Program-made: the position numbers and the translations under genes
Origin: Pararhizobium mangrovi
GTDB lineage: Bacteria; Pseudomonadota; Alphaproteobacteria; Rhizobiales; Rhizobiaceae
Length of the DNA: 64,000 nucleotides
NCBI RefSeq assembly: GCF_006516965.1
Contig: NZ_VHLH01000013.1
Span: 53,722 to 117,721 of the forward strand
Direction: 5' to 3'
Part shown: piece by piece, positions 33,983-41,941 of the stretch
Position numbering within the stretch: position 1 is the first letter of the stretch
Layout of the letters: each line of letters opens with the position of its first letter
The notes under the pieces: model-generated
Databases searched by the model: none
Seen by the model: only the letters and a program-made list of their open reading frames with translations
Told to the model about the DNA's origin: nothing

Positions 33983-34873
33983 CTAGCCCTCCTCATGTTT
34001 CGGGGTGGGTGCAGGAAAAACGAAGCTTAGCCGCGTTCCCTTGCCGAGCTCCCCGAAGACCCGAAGCTGGCCGCCTATCTCTTTCGCCCTCTCGCGCATG
34101 CCGAGCAGGCCGCTACCGGCGCGCCGGTAACGCTGTACCACCGGCCGGTCGCTCAATCCCGGTCCGTCATCCTCGATGGCGAGGATGATATGATCGTCCT
34201 TTTGCGAAAGCGAAATGCGCACATAGCTCGCGTCGGACGCATGCTTGGCGACATTGGTCAGCGCTTCCTGGACAACGCGAAAGATCGTTTCCGCGATCCG
34301 GTCGGTGATCGAAATGCAGCGCGATCGATCGACGTCGAGGAGGACGGTGATATCCGTCCTTTTCTGCCACTGCTTCAGCAGGTCCAAAAGAAGACGATGA
34401 AGGTTGAGCCTGTTCGCGACCTTCAGTTGCCTGCCCCGAGCAAGGTCGCTGATTTCGCCACTGAAACGGTCGAGCGTCGACCTGAGATCGGCAAGCGAGG
34501 AAAGCAGCGTCTCGTCCGACACTCTCCGCTCGATCGCGGCGAGCTGAAACGATGCCGCCACGAGGTATTGGCCCGCCTGATCGTGGAGGTCTCGCGCCAG
34601 GCGGGCGCAAGCCTGGTTCAGGGAAGTGTCGGGCGCTGCCTGCTCGTCGGCAACGCATTCATCCAGCGGACCATCCGTTTCTTCGTTCCCCCACCGATAG
34701 GATATGTTCGAATAGATATTCCCCATGGACGAACTCGCCGATCGGCGCCGTCCATAATCATCATCAACGTCCGTCGTGTGGAACGAAGCTGCCAACGTTA
34801 GCAACAACTTGTCGTCGGCAGAATTATCATCGCGCATTGAAAAGAAAGACCCAAGCACCGTTAAGCCCTCCAT
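33983..34873 (-). CDS. Soluble HisKA_3 histidine kinase (DegS/NarX-type)
   Basis: 296-aa sensor kinase. The DHp helix (HisKA_3) carries His97 in ARLARDLHDQAGQYL. The ATPase domain shows the N box VVQEALTNVAKHA, the G1 box IEDDGPGLS and the G2 region GSGLLGMRERAKEIGGQL. There is no membrane span and no recognisable sensor domain; the N-terminal 80 residues are polar and probably disordered, so it senses something in the cytoplasm or acts with another sensor. Start at 34873 has GGAG 4 nt upstream; Met13 (34837) and Met50 are alternatives. Divergent from the BY-kinase-like gene. Confidence 0.83.
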   Translation of the reverse strand: MEGLTVLGSFFSMRDDNSADDKLLLTLAASFHTTDVDDDYGRRRSASSSMGNIYSNISYRWGNEETDGPLDECVADEQAAPDTSLNQACARLARDLHDQAGQYLVAASFQLAAIERRVSDETLLSSLADLRSTLDRFSGEISDLARGRQLKVANRLNLHRLLLDLLKQWQKRTDITVLLDVDRSRCISITDRIAETIFRVVQEALTNVAKHASDASYVRISLSQKDDHIILAIEDDGPGLSDRPVVQRYRRAGSGLLGMRERAKEIGGQLRVFGELGKGTRLSFVFPAPTPKHEEG

Positions 34874-35242
34874 ACCGCTCCAGATACTCGTCGTAATTTT
34901 TCTTCGGCACTATCGCCAAGTCCGATGCGTAAGCTTGCGGCCCGCTTTCTAACTGAATATTCTTCTTTTTTATATAAAGTTAGTTCTAAATAAGCACATT
35001 TTGCTAATTACTGCAAGTATAAATTAGCGTTTCAAACTTCTCCGAGAATCGAGTCCGCTTCATCCGCCGCGAAAATTCGTCGGTGGTGTATTGAAGTCGG
35101 CAGAGACACTTAGTCGGGTTTCTCGTCAAAATGGCGTCAGGATTTTCATCCTTCAGCGCTCCCGCATCTGCTGCTAGCTTTTCCCTCGATCACTGAAAAT
35201 CTCTTGATCTGTAATGGGATAGACTGAGACGGGAGACTATTC
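34874..35242. promoter_or_regulatory. AT-rich divergent spacer, 369 bp, with inverted repeats
   Basis: Strikingly AT-rich for this genome (especially 34945-35035). No gene seen. It holds a perfect 7-bp inverted repeat GCTAATT (35003-35009) / AATTAGC (35022-35028) with a 12-bp spacer, and CTAACT (34949-34954) / AGTTAG (34978-34983). It lies between the two-component operon and the leader ORF/copolymerase operon and probably carries promoters in both directions. H-NS-like (MucR/Ros-type) silencing of such AT-rich exo promoters is common in rhizobia, but no site can be named here. Confidence 0.55.
35003..35028. repeat. Perfect inverted repeat GCTAATT-n12-AATTAGC
   Basis: Seven-base arms separated by 12 bp inside the AT-rich spacer. 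The centre-to-centre distance of the arms is 19 bp, so they lie on nearly the same face of the helix. Candidate binding site for the NarL-type regulator or another dimeric protein. Confidence 0.4.
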
Positions 35243-35398
35243 ATGGATGCTGTCCGCCTTTTCGGCATGCATCGTCCCGCGACGCCGCGGGTGCACAGTG
35301 CCGTCGTCGGATCGCACCCTGTCATAGGCTACGCCGGCGGCGTCGGGCAGCGGGACGAAGGGTGCATGCACGCCGCGGCCCGCCGGGCGGATCTGTAG
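35243..35398 (+). CDS. Hypothetical 51-aa leader ORF upstream of the copolymerase gene
   Basis: Open frame from ATG 35243 (MDAVRLFGMHRPATPRVHSA...) to TAG at 35396-35398. It has a good Shine-Dalgarno GGGAG 7 nt upstream, whereas the following gene starts only 2 bp after its stop and has no good ribosome site of its own. This is the usual arrangement for translational coupling. The peptide is rich in Gly, Ala, Arg and His, has no membrane span and resembles nothing I recognise. Either a small protein or a leader that controls translation of the next gene. Confidence 0.55.
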   Translation: MDAVRLFGMHRPATPRVHSAVVGSHPVIGYAGGVGQRDEGCMHAAARRADL

Positions 35399-35400
35399 CG

Positions 35401-37656
35401 ATGGACACCACGGTCGCGGGAAAACTCCCCTCCGAGGTTCACTACGCCGACCAGATGCTGGGTCCGCAAACGAACCCGACGGGTGCGATCGGACTCGTCG
35501 ACATCCTCAGACTGCTGCGATCGCGGCGTTTCTTCATCGCGTCCTTCATCGTCGTCGGCGTTCTTGCCGTATGCCTTACCGTCCTCGGCCTGCACGACCG
35601 TTATACAGCGACGGCCGTCATCGTGCTCGAAGACGGCAACAGCCAGGTGATGCAGGAAGTCTCCGGCGTTCAGGCCAATCAGCGTACGCGATCCGCGGTC
35701 GAAACCGAGATCGATATCCTGACGTCCAGAAAGCTCGCGGCACGGGTCGTGGACGAACTCCATCTGACCCAGAATCCGGAATTCAGCGGCAATCCCATCA
35801 CACAGGCTCCCGACGGCGTTGTCGATCGCCTGATCGCCCGGTCGAAAGCCTTCGTGAAGACCTTCATGGGGCCTTTGTCCGATGGCGGTACGGAGCAGCA
35901 ATCCGGCCAGGATACGGCGATCACCGCGCTGCTGTCCCATATCGACATTTCGCGTAACGACGAAAGCCTCGCGATATCGCTGAGCGCGACGACGCAGGAT
36001 CCGGCACTCTCCGCCCGGATCGCGAATTCCCTCGCGCAGAATTACATTTCGGCGACGCAGGAGCACAAGAAGGAAGACCTCGAAAACGTCATCGGCTTCC
36101 TACAGGCGCACAACCGCGCGTTGGCATCTACGATCACCCGGGACCAACAGGCGATATCGAACTTCGCACGCAACAACGACCTTCCGGTCGAGGCGCGCGA
36201 CGACCTGATCCGCCAACGCATCGACAGCATGAACACGCAGTTGACGACCGCCCGTGTTTCGTTGGCCGATCTCGACGCGCAACAAAATCAAGGGCGCGCG
36301 GTGATGGCCGGAGATACGTCGCTCGACGGAACCAATCTCAGTTCCGCGCTCCTGACATCGTTGCGCGCGCAAAGATCCGAACTCGAACGGGAAAAGGCGC
36401 AGTTCGAGACGGACTACGGCGCCAACCATCCGAAAGTCCGTCGCGTCGCCGCCCAGATCACCAGCGTGGACGGCATGATACACAACGAACTGCGGCACGT
36501 CCTCGACGATCTTTCGGCACAGGAGAAGGTCGCGGCCGACCGTGTCCATCGCCTTGAAAGCCAGCTTTCCGATCTGCACAGCGCCCTTCAGGACAGAAGC
36601 CTTGCCGCCATCCGTCTGGAGAACCTGCAGCGCAATCTGGTCATGAACCAGAACCTCTACAACGTCATCGCCAGCCAGGTCGGCAAACTCGATCCGTTCG
36701 CCAAGCTCACCGGGGCGAACGCTCGCATCGTCTCGACGGCAATCACGCCGAACCAGGCCTCCTTTCCCCACCGCAGACGGATCGTCGTCTTCAGCGCGGT
36801 CGGAATTGCCATACTCGCCCTCATCTCGGCGCTTCTGCTCGAAGTTTGCGACAAGAGGCTGCGGTCGGGCGATCAGGCACGGCGTCTCGTGAACCTTCCC
36901 GATCTCGGCAGTCTGCCCCGTACGAACCTGCGGCCACCGGGGCGCACCGGTATCGCCGAGGCGTTCGCCCGCAGGCGGCCGACGGTTCATACCGAAGCGT
37001 TCCGATCGCTTTACCTTGCCTGCCGCACGCAGCTTTCCGGCACGGGACCCGTCGTTCTCGTCACCTCGCCCATGCCGTGCAGGCAATCTCTCGAATGTGG
37101 CTTCGGTCTTGCCTGTGCTGCGGCAGTCGATGGCAGGAAGACGGCTTACCTCGACCTCGACGTCGAACAATCGGGCTCGCTTCCACGAACTGGCAAGGCA
37201 TCGCCACTCGGTATCGAAGACGTGCTTGCGGGAAGGTGCGATCTCCAGGAAGCATCGTCGACGCCGGAGAATATCCCGGGGCTGTCACTCTTCCGGCTGA
37301 ACTCGTCGCTCGATCCTCTCGGCTACACGTCGAGCTTCGAGGAGATGCGCTCGCTGATCGAGCAGTTGCAGGCGAACTACGATCTGATCGTCGTCAACTG
37401 CGCGCCCGTCCTTCTCGTCAACGACGGCAACTGGCTCTCTCCCATCGTCGATGCCGCAATCCTGCTCGTTCGCTTTCGAAAGACGACGGTCGGCGAACTG
37501 TCCAGTGCCGCCGCCAGTCTGCGCGCCAGTCATGCGCCGCTCATCGGCACCGCCATGACCGGCGTAGACGATCGGCTTTCACCCTTCGCCAAGCGTCGAC
37601 GCCGGTTCCTTGGCCGCCGCTATGGGCAGGTGGACGCACGCGGGAGTGCAGCATGA
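35401..37656 (+). CDS. GumC/ExoP-like polysaccharide copolymerase with degenerate BY-kinase domain
   Basis: 751-aa inner-membrane chain-length regulator. Wzz domain: span 1 at about 44-63, a long periplasmic coiled coil (about 225-430, including DYGANHPKVRRVAAQI), and span 2 at about 461-480. The cytoplasmic part (500-751) has the fold of a tyrosine autokinase, but its motifs are broken. At the Walker A position it reads LVTSPMPCRQSLECGFG (no GK[S/T]); Walker A' is nearly kept (YLDLDVEQ); Walker B reads DLIVVNCAPVLL with Asn for Asp. The C-terminus has no tyrosine cluster. It is therefore probably a non-phosphorylating copolymerase. Start at 35401, just after the 51-aa leader ORF; an upstream extension lies in the spacer. 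Confidence 0.88.
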   Translation: MDTTVAGKLPSEVHYADQMLGPQTNPTGAIGLVDILRLLRSRRFFIASFIVVGVLAVCLTVLGLHDRYTATAVIVLEDGNSQVMQEVSGVQANQRTRSAVETEIDILTSRKLAARVVDELHLTQNPEFSGNPITQAPDGVVDRLIARSKAFVKTFMGPLSDGGTEQQSGQDTAITALLSHIDISRNDESLAISLSATTQDPALSARIANSLAQNYISATQEHKKEDLENVIGFLQAHNRALASTITRDQQAISNFARNNDLPVEARDDLIRQRIDSMNTQLTTARVSLADLDAQQNQGRAVMAGDTSLDGTNLSSALLTSLRAQRSELEREKAQFETDYGANHPKVRRVAAQITSVDGMIHNELRHVLDDLSAQEKVAADRVHRLESQLSDLHSALQDRSLAAIRLENLQRNLVMNQNLYNVIASQVGKLDPFAKLTGANARIVSTAITPNQASFPHRRRIVVFSAVGIAILALISALLLEVCDKRLRSGDQARRLVNLPDLGSLPRTNLRPPGRTGIAEAFARRRPTVHTEAFRSLYLACRTQLSGTGPVVLVTSPMPCRQSLECGFGLACAAAVDGRKTAYLDLDVEQSGSLPRTGKASPLGIEDVLAGRCDLQEASSTPENIPGLSLFRLNSSLDPLGYTSSFEEMRSLIEQLQANYDLIVVNCAPVLLVNDGNWLSPIVDAAILLVRFRKTTVGELSSAAASLRASHAPLIGTAMTGVDDRLSPFAKRRRRFLGRRYGQVDARGSAA

Positions 37657-37682
37657 TCTTCAGGGCAACGCATTCGGAAGCT

Positions 37683-38867
37683 TCAGCTACCCCTCGCTGG
37701 CGAAATCGCCATGGCGTCGAGCAGGACACGATTGACGGCTTCGACGTCGAAACGCTCCTCGGCAAGCGCTCGCGAGCGCGCTCCCATCTCAGCGGCCAAG
37801 CCGGGGTCGGTCAGGAAGCGCTTCATTGCGACGGTCAGTTCGTCGGCATCGCGCGGCGGGACCAGAAAGCCGTTGTCTCCCTCGACGACGGTATCGCGGC
37901 ATCCTGGAAGATCGGTGGTGATGATGGGGCGCCCGACCGCCATGGCTTCGAGAATGCTGCGCGGGATGCCTTCCCGATAGTACGACGGCAGGACGAAGAC
38001 GGCCGCGGCGGAAAGATACGGGCGCACGTCGTCGGTCTCGCCGAGATAGTCGATCGGCCCGTTCTGGCGCCACTCTTCGATATCGTTCGCCCCGATGCCG
38101 GACGGACCGGGATCGGATCGCCCGAGAAGCTGAAATCGTGCGTGTGGAAAGTCGCGATGCAATCGTCGTGCGGCGTCCGCAAACTCGAAGACGCCCTTGT
38201 CCCTGAGAAGGCGGGCAACCATCAAAAACGCGACAGGGCCTTGCGGGACCGGTTCGGATGGAAACTCCTTCAGGTCCACGCCGGAACCGGCGACGCGAAC
38301 GATCCGCGTGGTGTCCGCGACCATGCGGTCGGCGCGAATGTCGTGCTCGTCGGCACCGTTGTACACGAAGACCTTTCCCGTACCGGCCAGCGCGATGCGG
38401 TAGAGCGTGCTTGCCACTTTGCGGAGCAGGCGCCGACGCCATGTGTCGGCACCGCTCCCGAAGACGTAACCGAGGCCGGTAACGAGGGCATGGCGCTGCG
38501 AAATGCCGGCCATGCGGGCGGCCATGAGGCCGTAGATGATCGGCTTCATTGTGTAGCTCAGCACGATATCGGGCTTGACGCGGCGCAGGGCGACGTACAG
38601 TCCGAGAAGCGTCCGGATATCCGTGAACGGATTGAAGCCGGCCCTTTCCATCGGAATCTGCATGAACGTGACGCCGATGTGGTCGAGCCTGTCGACGACG
38701 GCGGGATCGTATTCCGGACCGAACGCGACGACCTCGTAACCGCGCTCGACCATCGCTGCAAGCAAACGATAACGAAAGTTCGTCAGCGAGATCGTATAGC
38801 TCGAAATAACGGCAATTCTGCTTTTGCCTCGACGACTTTCCGATCGACTGTACGGCATTCGGCGCAC
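37683..38867 (-). CDS. Family 4 glycosyltransferase (PglA/WbpH-like)
   Basis: 394-aa GT-B enzyme. N-terminal domain: SRIAVISSYTISLTNFRYRL (about 16-35), ERAGFNPFTDIRTLLGLYVALRR and DIVLSYTMKPIIYGLMAARM. Donor domain: FLMVARLLRDKGVFEFADAA and VLPSYYREGIPRSILEAMAV with E-x7-E. These are hallmarks of the family that adds HexNAc to lipid-linked sugars (PglA, EpsD-type). I chose the GTG at 38867 because AGGAG lies 5-6 nt upstream; an ATG three codons later is possible. It is the only leftward gene in this part of the locus, between the copolymerase and export genes. Confidence 0.85.
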   Translation of the reverse strand: MRRMPYSRSESRRGKSRIAVISSYTISLTNFRYRLLAAMVERGYEVVAFGPEYDPAVVDRLDHIGVTFMQIPMERAGFNPFTDIRTLLGLYVALRRVKPDIVLSYTMKPIIYGLMAARMAGISQRHALVTGLGYVFGSGADTWRRRLLRKVASTLYRIALAGTGKVFVYNGADEHDIRADRMVADTTRIVRVAGSGVDLKEFPSEPVPQGPVAFLMVARLLRDKGVFEFADAARRLHRDFPHARFQLLGRSDPGPSGIGANDIEEWRQNGPIDYLGETDDVRPYLSAAAVFVLPSYYREGIPRSILEAMAVGRPIITTDLPGCRDTVVEGDNGFLVPPRDADELTVAMKRFLTDPGLAAEMGARSRALAEERFDVEAVNRVLLDAMAISPARGS

Positions 38868-39038
38868 CGCTTCTCCTCCAGTATATCTTCCTGCTGCTTT
38901 CCGCGGTTCAAGAGTAAGACAGGTGAGCAGTATCGTACCAAGACTTGCTCGATCATACGCTCGGTCTTTGCGTATGTTGCCGGAACATTAGGAAAAGTTA
39001 AACAGAATTCGTCGATCAACGGCGCGATCGGCATAGCA

Positions 39039-40280
39039 ATGGCCTTCTGCGCACTTGCGGCACCCGTTCAAAGGGCGCAGGCGCAGCCGCTCTTGCCGAA
39101 GGCGAACGAGTTGCCTCTGGCGGCCGGCGATGTCGTCCGGCTGGATATCCTCGACGACAGTACCGATCCGGTAAGCCTTCCCGTCGGCGCGGACGGCAAT
39201 ATCCAGGCTCCGTTCCTTGGCTCCGTTCACGTCGCGGGCAAGAGCATCGCCGAAGCGTTGGATACGCTGAACCGGCATTATAAGGACGCGAAGATTTTCG
39301 TGTCGCCGAAGGTCAGCCTGGCGGTGGAAAGCTATCGTCAGATTTTCGTCCTCGGCGATGTGCGCCAGCCGGGAGCCTACCCGTTCCAGGTAGGATTGAC
39401 CGTTCAAAAGGCCGTTGCATTGGCAGGCGGCCACATCGCCGTCACTGCTCCGCAGGATCCCGTTCTCGCGCAGGCACGCATCCGCGGCGATATCGACACG
39501 GCCCGCAGCGATGTCGCGCGCGAAGCGATATCCGTTGCGCGCCTGTCCGCCCAGATTGCCGGTCACGACGAAATCCTCGACACGGATATCCCGACCGATG
39601 CAAAGCCCTATCTTCGCGGCGTCGACCTCGATCCACTCCGCGACCTCGCCAACCGTATCCTGAAGTCCGACGAGTCGGGCATCGCCACGAAGATTGCCGC
39701 GCTCGATGCACAGATCACGTCGGCCCGCCGCAGCACCGTCCTTTTCGAACAGCTCCTCAAGAAGGTCGGCACCAGCGCCGATCTGACGCGCAGCGATCTG
39801 GACCGCGCAAAGGGGCTCAATAAACGCGGCCTGAACACGCTTTCGCAGGTATCCGACATCGAACGGCAGCTCGGCTCCGAAGAAAGCCGACAGCTCGAAG
39901 TCATGGGCGATCTTTCCAACATCAATCGCGAGATCGGCGTTCTCGAAAGCGAGATCGTCGATACGCGGCAAACCCACCATCTGACACTGCTGTCCGATCT
40001 TCAGGACCATGGCTCTGCGCTCGACAAGGCGATCGTCTCCCTGAAAAGCAGCGAACAGGCGCTCGTCGCGGTCGTCGGGTTCCAGGCCGCTCGTGCGACG
40101 GCAAACGTCGACATCGCACTGAGCTACGCGATCCGTCGGGACACGGCCCAGGGTGAACGCTCGGCGGAAGAAACGAGTCCGTTGCGTCCCGGCGACGTCG
40201 TCGTCGTGACGATGAAGACCGACACAAACGATGCGATTCCCGCCGGAAAGCAGGACGCACAGCACCTCGTCCAACGCTAG
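39039..40280 (+). CDS. ExoF/Wza-like polysaccharide export protein
   Basis: 413-aa periplasmic/outer-membrane export protein. Poly_export domain: LAAGDVVRLDILDDSTDPVS and VGADGNIQAPFLGSVHVAGK; SLBB-like domain: QIFVLGDVRQPGAYPFQVGL; then a long coiled-coil region (about 150-380) as in ExoF, and RPGDVVVVTMKTD at the end. The first ATG in frame is 39039, giving a very short signal peptide (cleavage after AQA at residue 15) without basic residues. The frame is open further upstream and encodes a better n-region (GKVKQNSSINGAIGIA), but no ATG, GTG or TTG is found there. The true start is therefore unclear. First gene of the long rightward operon. Confidence 0.83.
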   Translation: MAFCALAAPVQRAQAQPLLPKANELPLAAGDVVRLDILDDSTDPVSLPVGADGNIQAPFLGSVHVAGKSIAEALDTLNRHYKDAKIFVSPKVSLAVESYRQIFVLGDVRQPGAYPFQVGLTVQKAVALAGGHIAVTAPQDPVLAQARIRGDIDTARSDVAREAISVARLSAQIAGHDEILDTDIPTDAKPYLRGVDLDPLRDLANRILKSDESGIATKIAALDAQITSARRSTVLFEQLLKKVGTSADLTRSDLDRAKGLNKRGLNTLSQVSDIERQLGSEESRQLEVMGDLSNINREIGVLESEIVDTRQTHHLTLLSDLQDHGSALDKAIVSLKSSEQALVAVVGFQAARATANVDIALSYAIRRDTAQGERSAEETSPLRPGDVVVVTMKTDTNDAIPAGKQDAQHLVQR

Positions 40281-40328
40281 CGGCGGACCGGACGGCGACA
40301 CGCGACGCGCAATGATCGGAGGCCATGG

Positions 40329-41030
40329 ATGGACGTTCTCGCCAAACTCGATGGAGAAATGCCCACTGAAACCGGTGCCTGCCGCGAGACATCGGCATGG
40401 TTCCAGTCCATTCTCGCCATCGCGCTCGTACCGATCGTCGCCGTGCCGGTCATCCTGACGATGCTTGTCCTGCGTCTGGCGCAGGGAGCGCCGGTGTTCT
40501 TCAAGCAGTGGCGTATCGGATATCGAGGTCGTCGATTTCGAATTCTCAAATTGCGTACCATGCGCGACGAACGGGACGGCGATGGCGTCCTTTTGCCCGA
40601 CGATATGCGTCAGACCTCGCTTACGCGTACGATACGACGTTTGCGGTTCGACGAGTTGGTTCAACTCGTCAACATCATCCGTGGCGAATTGGCGTTCATC
40701 GGACCACGTCCTCTCACCTCGCAGGTCCTCGCCACCTTCGGCACCCTGGCAAACGTACGATGCCGAGTTCGGCCGGGCGTCACCGGATGGGCACAGATCA
40801 ACGGCAACACGCGGCTTACGGATTCCGAGAAGCTGGCTCTGGACGTCTGGTATGTCGACCATCGCTCGCTCGGGCTCGATCTTTTCATCGCTTTTGCGAC
40901 CATCAGGACGATCCTGCGCGGCGAACACGTACACGACGAAAGGCTCGAACGTGCGAAGCGACATGTGAAGCATCGCTACGGCGAGCTGGCCTTGACCGGT
41001 GCGCCGACGGGCACGGGAGGCGACGCATGA
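40329..41030 (+). CDS. ExoY-like polyprenyl-phosphate sugar-1-phosphate transferase
   Basis: 233-aa initiating enzyme that moves a sugar-1-phosphate from UDP-sugar to undecaprenyl phosphate. One N-terminal membrane hairpin (about 25-50), then FFKQWRIGYRGRRFRILKLRTMR, RRLRFDELVQLVNIIRGELA, FIGPRPLT and RPGVTGWAQINGNT, all conserved in WcaJ/ExoY-type transferases. It is the small monotopic form without the extra N-terminal domain. GGAGG upstream of ATG 40329. It overlaps the formyltransferase gene by 4 bp (ATGA). Confidence 0.92.
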   Translation: MDVLAKLDGEMPTETGACRETSAWFQSILAIALVPIVAVPVILTMLVLRLAQGAPVFFKQWRIGYRGRRFRILKLRTMRDERDGDGVLLPDDMRQTSLTRTIRRLRFDELVQLVNIIRGELAFIGPRPLTSQVLATFGTLANVRCRVRPGVTGWAQINGNTRLTDSEKLALDVWYVDHRSLGLDLFIAFATIRTILRGEHVHDERLERAKRHVKHRYGELALTGAPTGTGGDA

Positions 41031-41941
41031 GAGTTGCATTCGTCGGCACCGTGGAGGGATCGGCTCGCGCGCTTCACGCCCTCGTGGGCGCCGATCTGGC
41101 ACCCGATCTCGTCATCACGCTTCCCTTGAGTTCGGCCTCCCGGCATTCGGACTTTTTCGACCTCGGGCCGATTGCGGATGCCGGCGGTTGCACGCTCCTG
41201 CGCGAAAACAACGTGAACGGATCTGCCGTACTGGATGCGCTGCGGGATCTGAGGGTCGACCTCGTGCTTGTCATCGGCTGGTCGCAGATATGTCACGAAG
41301 CGTTCCGTGCCATACCCCGCATCGGGACGATCGGCTTTCATCCGGCGCCGTTGCCGCGCATGCGGGGCCGCGCGGTCATACCCTGGACGATCCTTCTCGG
41401 TGAACGAACGACTGCCGCCTCGCTCTTCTGGATCGACGAAGGCGTCGATTCGGGCCCGATCCTGATGCAGTCGGAGATACCCGTCGCGCACGACGAGACC
41501 GCTGCGACGCTCTATCGAAAGCAGATCGACGCTCTGGCGCGAATGCTGCCCGATGCCGTGCGGAGCGTCGTCTCCGGCAGCGCTCCCCGTCGCGCGCAGG
41601 ATCACAGCCATGCGACCTATTGTGCGCGTCGTACGCCGGCCGACAGTGCCATCGACTGGTGCCAACCGGCCGATTCCGTCCTTCGCCTCATACGCGCGGT
41701 CGGCATGCCGTACGAAGGTGCCTTCACCCATTCGGCCGGGCGCCGGCTGGTCATCCATGAGGCGCGGGCCTGCGAGACGTCGCATCGTTTCATCGGCTTG
41801 CCCGGACAGGTACAGGCGCTGACCGAAACCGGCTTCGTCGTTCGCTGCGGCGATGGCGAATGCGTCGACGTCACCGTTTGGCAGCACGAGGATCCAGGTG
41901 CCCGCCCCCGGCTGCACGCCAAGCTGGGAGAAGCGCTGTGA
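41027..41941 (+). CDS. Formyltransferase-family protein (sugar N-formyltransferase-like)
   Basis: 304-aa protein of the methionyl-tRNA formyltransferase fold, using 10-formyl-tetrahydrofolate. N-terminus MRVAFVGTVEGSARALHALV; catalytic region TIGFHPAPLPRMRGRAVIPW with His105, and WIDEGVDSGPILMQSE with Asp141. Compared with the classic Asn-x-His-x-D set, the Asn position is Gly103; this is also seen in a related subfamily with GFHP-type motifs, so activity may be kept or altered. A C-terminal OB-like domain (210-300) is present. It is not next to def or other tRNA genes but to a deacetylase and a DegT enzyme, so the acceptor is probably an amino sugar. Confidence 0.8.
   Translation: MRVAFVGTVEGSARALHALVGADLAPDLVITLPLSSASRHSDFFDLGPIADAGGCTLLRENNVNGSAVLDALRDLRVDLVLVIGWSQICHEAFRAIPRIGTIGFHPAPLPRMRGRAVIPWTILLGERTTAASLFWIDEGVDSGPILMQSEIPVAHDETAATLYRKQIDALARMLPDAVRSVVSGSAPRRAQDHSHATYCARRTPADSAIDWCQPADSVLRLIRAVGMPYEGAFTHSAGRRLVIHEARACETSHRFIGLPGQVQALTETGFVVRCGDGECVDVTVWQHEDPGARPRLHAKLGEAL

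Noticed and set aside
36846-39038. Very long upstream extension of the ExoF-like frame
   Set aside because: It runs opposite a clear GT4 gene and over the 3' part of the copolymerase gene; only the part from 39039 has export-protein motifs.
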